Shown piece after piece: positions 59,762 through 64,000 of a stretch of DNA of 64,000 nucleotides. The translations under genes and the position numbers were made by a program. Positions within the stretch are counted from its first letter, which is position 1; each line of letters starts with the position of its first letter. This stretch comes from Coriobacteriaceae bacterium (GTDB taxonomy: Bacteria > Actinomycetota > Coriobacteriia > Coriobacteriales > Eggerthellaceae): assembly GCA_015062685.1 (NCBI GenBank), contig SUUE01000001.1:271704-335703 (forward strand). The letters are read 5' to 3'. Below the pieces are notes generated by a model that was given only the letters and a program-made list of their open reading frames with translations, did not search any database and had not been told where the DNA came from.

Positions 59762-60331
59762 ATGGATGCGAAACGAGCGCTGCGACGCGAGATCAAAGCC
59801 CTGCGGGACGGCTTGAGCGCGGACGCCCGGCAGCGCATCGATGCAGCTATCGCCAACAACGTGCGCGAACTCGCGCCCTACGCGCTGGCTCCCGTCGTCT
59901 TCACGTACCTCTCGGCCGGCACCGAGGTGGACACGCGCGGAATCATCCGCAACGCATGGGCGAACGACAAGACCGTGGCCATACCGCGTTGCGTCCCGGG
60001 CAGCCGCCTCATGGAATGGCATGTCATCGAGAGCTTCGAGGGGTTGGAGAAGGGGTCGCTCGGCATCGACGAACCGCCCGCGAACCCCGCCACGCTCATC
60101 AACCCCTCGCAGCAGGGCCCCTTGAGCGTAGCGCTGGTGCCCGCCCTTTCGTACGACCCATACGGGTTCCGCTTGGGCTACGGCGGCGGCTACTACGACA
60201 CGTTCCTGCCGAGCTTCCCCGGCGTTTCCATCGGCCTTTGCCGCAACGCCCAATTGAGCACGGCCCCGCTGCCAACAGACCTCCACGACGCGCCCGTAAG
60301 CTTCGTAGTCACGGAAACAGGGGCCCTGTAG
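59762..60331 (+). CDS. 5-formyltetrahydrofolate cyclo-ligase
   Basis: A 189-residue cytosolic enzyme that converts 5-formyl-THF to 5,10-methenyl-THF with ATP, returning stored folate to one-carbon metabolism. Signature: KRALRREIKALRDGLSADAR at the N-terminus, YLSAGTEVDTRGIIRNAW, and LVPALSYDPYGFRLGYGGGYYDTFL (the ATP/folate site, GxRLGxGGGYYD). The length is that of the family. ATG 59762 follows GAGGAG. It diverges from the diguanylate cyclase gene. Confidence 0.93.
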   Translation: MDAKRALRREIKALRDGLSADARQRIDAAIANNVRELAPYALAPVVFTYLSAGTEVDTRGIIRNAWANDKTVAIPRCVPGSRLMEWHVIESFEGLEKGSLGIDEPPANPATLINPSQQGPLSVALVPALSYDPYGFRLGYGGGYYDTFLPSFPGVSIGLCRNAQLSTAPLPTDLHDAPVSFVVTETGAL

Positions 60332-60397
60332 GGACGCGCTTCGAAAGCGAGACAAAGGTGCCCGACCCCTGCGCCTCGCTCAAATCCAAATGAAGGG

Positions 60398-61027
60398 CTA
60401 ACGCTGGGCGATGCGGGTGATCGAAACGACGTCGTCCTTCAGACCGCATGATTCCAAGAGCACGTCTACGCGTAGAGAGCCCGTGGGCTTGGCCTCGAGC
60501 GTGAGCGTGGCGCTGCGCCCGTCCGGGCTCAAGGCGAACGGCTCCGCCAGGAAGTCGGCCACGGTGAGCACCTTCTCCTTGCGCTTGCGCACGATGGTCA
60601 CGGTCTCGGGCACCTCGATGGAGCCCACCTCGCCGGCGAACCGCACCTCGTAGGTGGAGAACGGGAACGCGACGCTCGCGGCCGGCGCGTTGTTCTCTAT
60701 GTAAGCGCACGACTGCACCATGAGATCGGGGGCGCTCGCAGCTTGCAGCGCCTCGAGCGCCTCGGCGGGAGGCACGTAGCGCTTGAGCTGCAGGTCGAAG
60801 ATCTCGCACGTCGACCCCACCCCCACGGGCAACGCCGACCCGAAGGCGATCTTCATGTGCGGCGAGAAGCCCTGACTGATCGCGAACGGCAAGCCGGCGC
60901 GACGCACCACGCGCTCGAGCGCATGCGCCACCTCCAGGTGAGAGAGCATGGCCAGGCGGTCGTGCTCGACGTAGGTCGAGCGGAGCCTGAACACGCGCGG
61001 GGCGTTGGGATCAGTCATCGAGCTCAC
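60398..61027 (-). CDS. DUF2344 (TIGR03936) radical SAM-associated protein
   Basis: A 209-residue protein: FRLRSTYVEHDRLAMLSHLE, FAISQGFSPHMKIAFGSALP, VGVGSTCEIFDLQL are family hallmarks. It is found almost always next to, or fused to, the radical SAM protein encoded upstream. The two genes overlap by 17 bp here. It is thought to work with that protein in an undefined modification, possibly of rRNA or tRNA. Confidence 0.92.
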   Translation of the reverse strand: MSSMTDPNAPRVFRLRSTYVEHDRLAMLSHLEVAHALERVVRRAGLPFAISQGFSPHMKIAFGSALPVGVGSTCEIFDLQLKRYVPPAEALEALQAASAPDLMVQSCAYIENNAPAASVAFPFSTYEVRFAGEVGSIEVPETVTIVRKRKEKVLTVADFLAEPFALSPDGRSATLTLEAKPTGSLRVDVLLESCGLKDDVVSITRIAQR

Positions 61028-62933
61028 CGCCCCTCTTGGCGGAAAGCACGTTCTTCGCGCCCAGGTTCATGCACACGCCGCACGCCGAGCAGGGCCCGAA
61101 CGTGCAGTCGGGCGTGGTCTCGCCCTCCATGGCGCGGTCGTGTTCGCGGGCGAGCCACCTCACGGACGCGCCGCAGCTTATGTGATCCCACGGCATAACG
61201 TAGTCCACGGGGAAACTTGCCTGTGCAGCCCGCTCCACGTCGAAACCGAGCGATTCGGCCGCCTCGCGCCATGCGTCCTCGCGGAAGCACTCCGACCAGG
61301 CGTCGAAGCGCGAACCGCGCCTCCAGGCGCCCTCCACCACGTCCGCGGCCTCGCGACCCGAACGGCTCATGACCGCCTCGACGAAACTCGTCTTGGGGTC
61401 ATGCCAATTCACGGTGATGGCACGGTACTTCACGGAATGCCTCAACAGGTTCACACGGCGCAGTGCCTCCTCGGGCGAAATCTGGCCGCACCACTGAAAC
61501 GGCGTGTGCGATTTCGGCACGAACAGCGCCACCGATGCGGATATCTGGATGGAGCCCTTCTGCTCCTTGGGCACGATGGTGCGCACGTGGTCGTAGACCC
61601 GCTGCACCAGGCTCGCGATGCCTTTCACGTCCTCGTCCGTCTCGGTGGGCAGGCCGATCATGAAGTAGAGCTTGCACCTGCGCCAACCTGCAGCGAAGGC
61701 CGCGTCCACGGCGCCGAACAGATCCTCCTCGGTCACGTTCTTGTTGATGACGTCGCGCAGCCGCTGCGTGCCGGCCTCGGGAGCGAAGGTCAGGCCACCC
61801 TTCTTCTGGCCGGCAACGAGATCGGCCATGCGCGCGCCGAACGAGTCCAGGCGCTGCGAGGGGATGCTCACGCGCACGCCCGTGCCCGCCAGGTCGCCGT
61901 TCAGGCGCTGCAATATCTCGGCGATCTGCGAATGGTCGGTGGTGGAAAGAGAGGTCAGGCTCACTTCCTCATAGCCGGTCTCGGCCAGACCACGCTTCAC
62001 GGCGACCACAATGTTGTCGGCGGAGCGCTCGCGCACAGGACGGTACATCATGCCCGCCTGGCAGAAGCGGCACCCGCGCGCGCAGCCGCGAAGTATCTCG
62101 ACGTTCAGGCGATCGTGCACTGCCTCCGCAAACGGCACGATGCACGGCTCCCATGCCGAGCTCGTCGCGAATCCGCGATACAGCTGCTTTTCGATGACCT
62201 GCGGCAGGCCGGGCTCGAGCGGCTCGATCCACGAGCCCTCGCGTTGGGCTTCCTCGGCGTTGCGCCAACGGTACAGCGAGGGCACGTACCACCCGGGCAG
62301 GGCTGCCAGCGACTTCAGGATGTCGTGCCTCGGCGCGCCTGCTTGACGCAGCTCGCGCACGCGCTCTAGCCCTTCAGGCAGCGATTCCTCGCCCTCGCCT
62401 ATATTGATGGCGTCGAAGAACGGCGCGTACGGCTCGGGGTTGTAGGCGCACGGCCCTCCGCCCACGACGATGGGGTCGTCCTCGGCGCGATCGGCGGCGC
62501 GAACCGGGATTCCGCCCAGGTCGAGCGCCTCCAGGACGTTCGTGGCGGCCAGCTCATGGGGCAACGTGATGCCCACGGCGTCGAACGACGCCAACGGAGC
62601 ACAGCCCTCGATGGAGAACAGCGGCAAACCCGCCTCGCGCAGCGCGTCACACATCTCGGGCGCTGGCACGAACCCGCGCTCGGCCGCCATGCCAGGGCGC
62701 GCGTTCACCGCGTTCACGAGGATCCTCAGCGCCTGGTTTGCCTGGCCGATCTCATAGGTGTCGGGGTAGACCATGCAGAAGCGGAAGTCGACGTCATCGC
62801 CGTTCCCGTGCACGCTCCCCCACTCGTGGTTTATATAGCGCGACGGACGCTCTGCGCGCGCCACCAAAGGCGCCACTTGGTCCCAGATGCTCCCGTAGGG
62901 AACGCGCTTTACCGCAGATTTGTTCATGGGCAT
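61011..62933 (-). CDS. B12-binding-type radical SAM protein, TIGR03960 family
   Basis: A 640-residue protein. An N-terminal cobalamin-binding-like domain (about 1-230, FRFCMVYPDTYEIGQANQAL) is followed by the radical SAM core with the cluster motif CARGCRFC (near 292-299). A Cys-rich C-terminus (CTFGPCSACGVCMN) may bind a further iron-sulfur centre. The family is conserved in anaerobes with DUF2344 and often ribonuclease G genes; the substrate is unknown. The start at 62933 directly follows the DUF697 stop; ATG 62927 is an equal alternative. Confidence 0.92.
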   Translation of the reverse strand: MPMNKSAVKRVPYGSIWDQVAPLVARAERPSRYINHEWGSVHGNGDDVDFRFCMVYPDTYEIGQANQALRILVNAVNARPGMAAERGFVPAPEMCDALREAGLPLFSIEGCAPLASFDAVGITLPHELAATNVLEALDLGGIPVRAADRAEDDPIVVGGGPCAYNPEPYAPFFDAINIGEGEESLPEGLERVRELRQAGAPRHDILKSLAALPGWYVPSLYRWRNAEEAQREGSWIEPLEPGLPQVIEKQLYRGFATSSAWEPCIVPFAEAVHDRLNVEILRGCARGCRFCQAGMMYRPVRERSADNIVVAVKRGLAETGYEEVSLTSLSTTDHSQIAEILQRLNGDLAGTGVRVSIPSQRLDSFGARMADLVAGQKKGGLTFAPEAGTQRLRDVINKNVTEEDLFGAVDAAFAAGWRRCKLYFMIGLPTETDEDVKGIASLVQRVYDHVRTIVPKEQKGSIQISASVALFVPKSHTPFQWCGQISPEEALRRVNLLRHSVKYRAITVNWHDPKTSFVEAVMSRSGREAADVVEGAWRRGSRFDAWSECFREDAWREAAESLGFDVERAAQASFPVDYVMPWDHISCGASVRWLAREHDRAMEGETTPDCTFGPCSACGVCMNLGAKNVLSAKRGGELDD

Positions 62934-63986
62934 CTAGTTGCTGGCCTTCTCGGCAGGCGCAAGCAAGTTGCCCTCGGGAAAACCGTCGCCAGCCATGAGC
63001 GAGCTGGCGATACGCTCGACGGCGGGCGCATACTTGTTCACCTTCGAGCTCACGACGGGCACGACCCGCTTCGCGTTATCGCGCACGGACGAAACCGCCT
63101 TGCCGCCCCAATCGCCCACGTGGGCAGCGGCAGCTGCGACGCCCGCGACGTCCTGGCCGCCCTCGAAGTATTCGATGATCGCATAGCCCATGGCGGCCGT
63201 TCCGCCGTACGCCACGCTCGGGCGGATGACGAAGCCCAGGAAGGGCACGAGCTCGAGCAGCTGGCGCGACAGCGCGCGGCACACGTAGGCGCCCCCGACC
63301 ACCGGGAGCAGCTCCTTGATGCGACTCTTGTCCATCTCGTAGCCGTACGCAGCCGCGATCTGGAGCACCATCTTCGCCTGGTTGAGCGTCATGATCGGCA
63401 AGTCGGCGCCTGGGATGAGCGGTACGAGGCCGATGCCGGCGTTCTGCAGCGACGTCGCCTGCACGGCATCCTTCGCCAGCGCGCGGCGCATGAACGGGAA
63501 CGCGATCGCCAGGGCCAAGCGCTTGTCACGGCACACGGCCACGACCCACTTGCCCATGCGGTCCTGCAAGGCCTCGCGCGCAGCGTCGTCCAACGCGAAC
63601 GGCTCGACCGCCCCATCGGGGGCTTCCGCACCGCCGGCTCCGAACGGCGCCACGACGTCCCCGTCGGGAATGGCGTAGCCGCCCTCTTCGGCAATTCTCC
63701 CAACCTCCGCGGGCATAGTGGTCGCCACCATGACGGGCACGCCGACCGCGCGAACCGCCGCAGCCGCGGGGCCCACCTGAGGGGAAACGCCTGCAACGAC
63801 GATGGCCATGTCATCCGTGGGGTGGGGAACGAAAGAATCATCCAAGTAGGAAAGGGTCATGCGCACCGTCGGCAACGTCGAGGCGAAGCTGCCGCGAATA
63901 AGCGCCACGAGGTCGGCGGGGGCCCTGTCGTCAACGTAGACGCTCAACGAGAGCTCGGTGGCCCGGGCTGCATCGATGTCGGTCAT
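62934..63986 (-). CDS. DUF697 domain protein (start may lie beyond window)
   Basis: At least 350 residues. Residues 1-130 are an alpha/beta region resembling a decayed GTPase-like domain (DDMAIVVAGVSP, GVPVMVATTMPAEV) with no P-loop. The C-terminal half is DUF697: LNQAKMVLQIAAAYGYEMDK, LPVVGGAYVCRALSRQLLEL and two hydrophobic helices (VPFLGFVIRPSVAYGGTAAM). DUF697 proteins often associate with dynamin-like GTPases or occur at the membrane. The frame stays open to the right edge of the window, so a start beyond the window cannot be excluded. It is transcribed into the radical SAM gene without a gap. Confidence 0.8.
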   Translation of the reverse strand: MTDIDAARATELSLSVYVDDRAPADLVALIRGSFASTLPTVRMTLSYLDDSFVPHPTDDMAIVVAGVSPQVGPAAAAVRAVGVPVMVATTMPAEVGRIAEEGGYAIPDGDVVAPFGAGGAEAPDGAVEPFALDDAAREALQDRMGKWVVAVCRDKRLALAIAFPFMRRALAKDAVQATSLQNAGIGLVPLIPGADLPIMTLNQAKMVLQIAAAYGYEMDKSRIKELLPVVGGAYVCRALSRQLLELVPFLGFVIRPSVAYGGTAAMGYAIIEYFEGGQDVAGVAAAAAHVGDWGGKAVSSVRDNAKRVVPVVSSKVNKYAPAVERIASSLMAGDGFPEGNLLAPAEKASN

Positions 63987-64000
63987 CTCGTCAACAAGCT

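Noticed and set aside
61005-62369. Plus-strand frame of 454 codons
   Set aside because: It lies antisense to the radical SAM gene and shows the same shadow composition.

Overview
The window is GC-rich DNA from an anaerobic actinobacterium, most likely of the class Coriobacteriia, family Eggerthellaceae. This is inferred from codon and GC character and from the gene set: a Tat-exported molybdopterin oxidoreductase operon, an ECF transporter behind a T-box, many flavin proteins and a GC-rich surface phospholipase. No rRNA, no intact tRNA and no CRISPR array was found.

1-15.7 kb looks like the right part of a defence-carrying genomic island. It begins with a partial HsdR-N-like protein and a DUF4143 ATPase. 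A 400-bp imperfect palindrome follows. Then comes one tightly overlapping operon: a ribbon-helix-helix regulator, hsdR, hsdM, hsdS, mcrB, mcrC and a DUF1016/YhcG nuclease broken by an in-frame TAG. A KAP-type P-loop NTPase lies convergent to it. A tRNA 3' half plus its terminator at 15667-15752 has the look of a displaced attachment site, which would put the island to its left.

15.9-23.5 kb is a mosaic of small genes and decay: a second DUF4143 ATPase with a perfect operator palindrome, a Sel1 lipoprotein, two gene remnants, a frameshifted membrane protein, acetolactate decarboxylase, and a MerR-flavodoxin-cupin cluster in which a second flavodoxin and an aldo/keto reductase have been reduced to stubs.

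23.6-31.5 kb encodes exported or envelope functions (a PI-PLC-domain surface protein, a Tat lipoprotein 5'-nucleotidase), a DUF2252 protein and a fused MsrA-MsrB. 32-44.4 kb holds a TetR-membrane protein-CocE hydrolase unit, a rhodanese lipoprotein, a YejK/NdpA protein, a PPC-domain protein, a DUF2075 nuclease-ATPase, a deformylase remnant, an FMN protein, two GNAT proteins and a LysR regulator. 44.6-49 kb is a torD-like/MoCo/FeS/NrfD respiratory operon. 49.2-52.8 kb is a Trp-type T-box followed by a TrpP-like S component and its own ECF ATPases and T subunit. 53-64 kb holds a large O-acyltransferase, a tail-anchored iron alcohol dehydrogenase coupled to a diguanylate cyclase, 5-formyl-THF cyclo-ligase, and a radical SAM/DUF2344/DUF697 group.

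The most unusual signal outside genes is a set of six intergenic repeats (three of one stem type, three of another). The intact ones are about 200 bp and are built as hairpin - conserved AAAACCCCAG core - hairpin. The two stem types differ in sequence but share the same core and overall plan.
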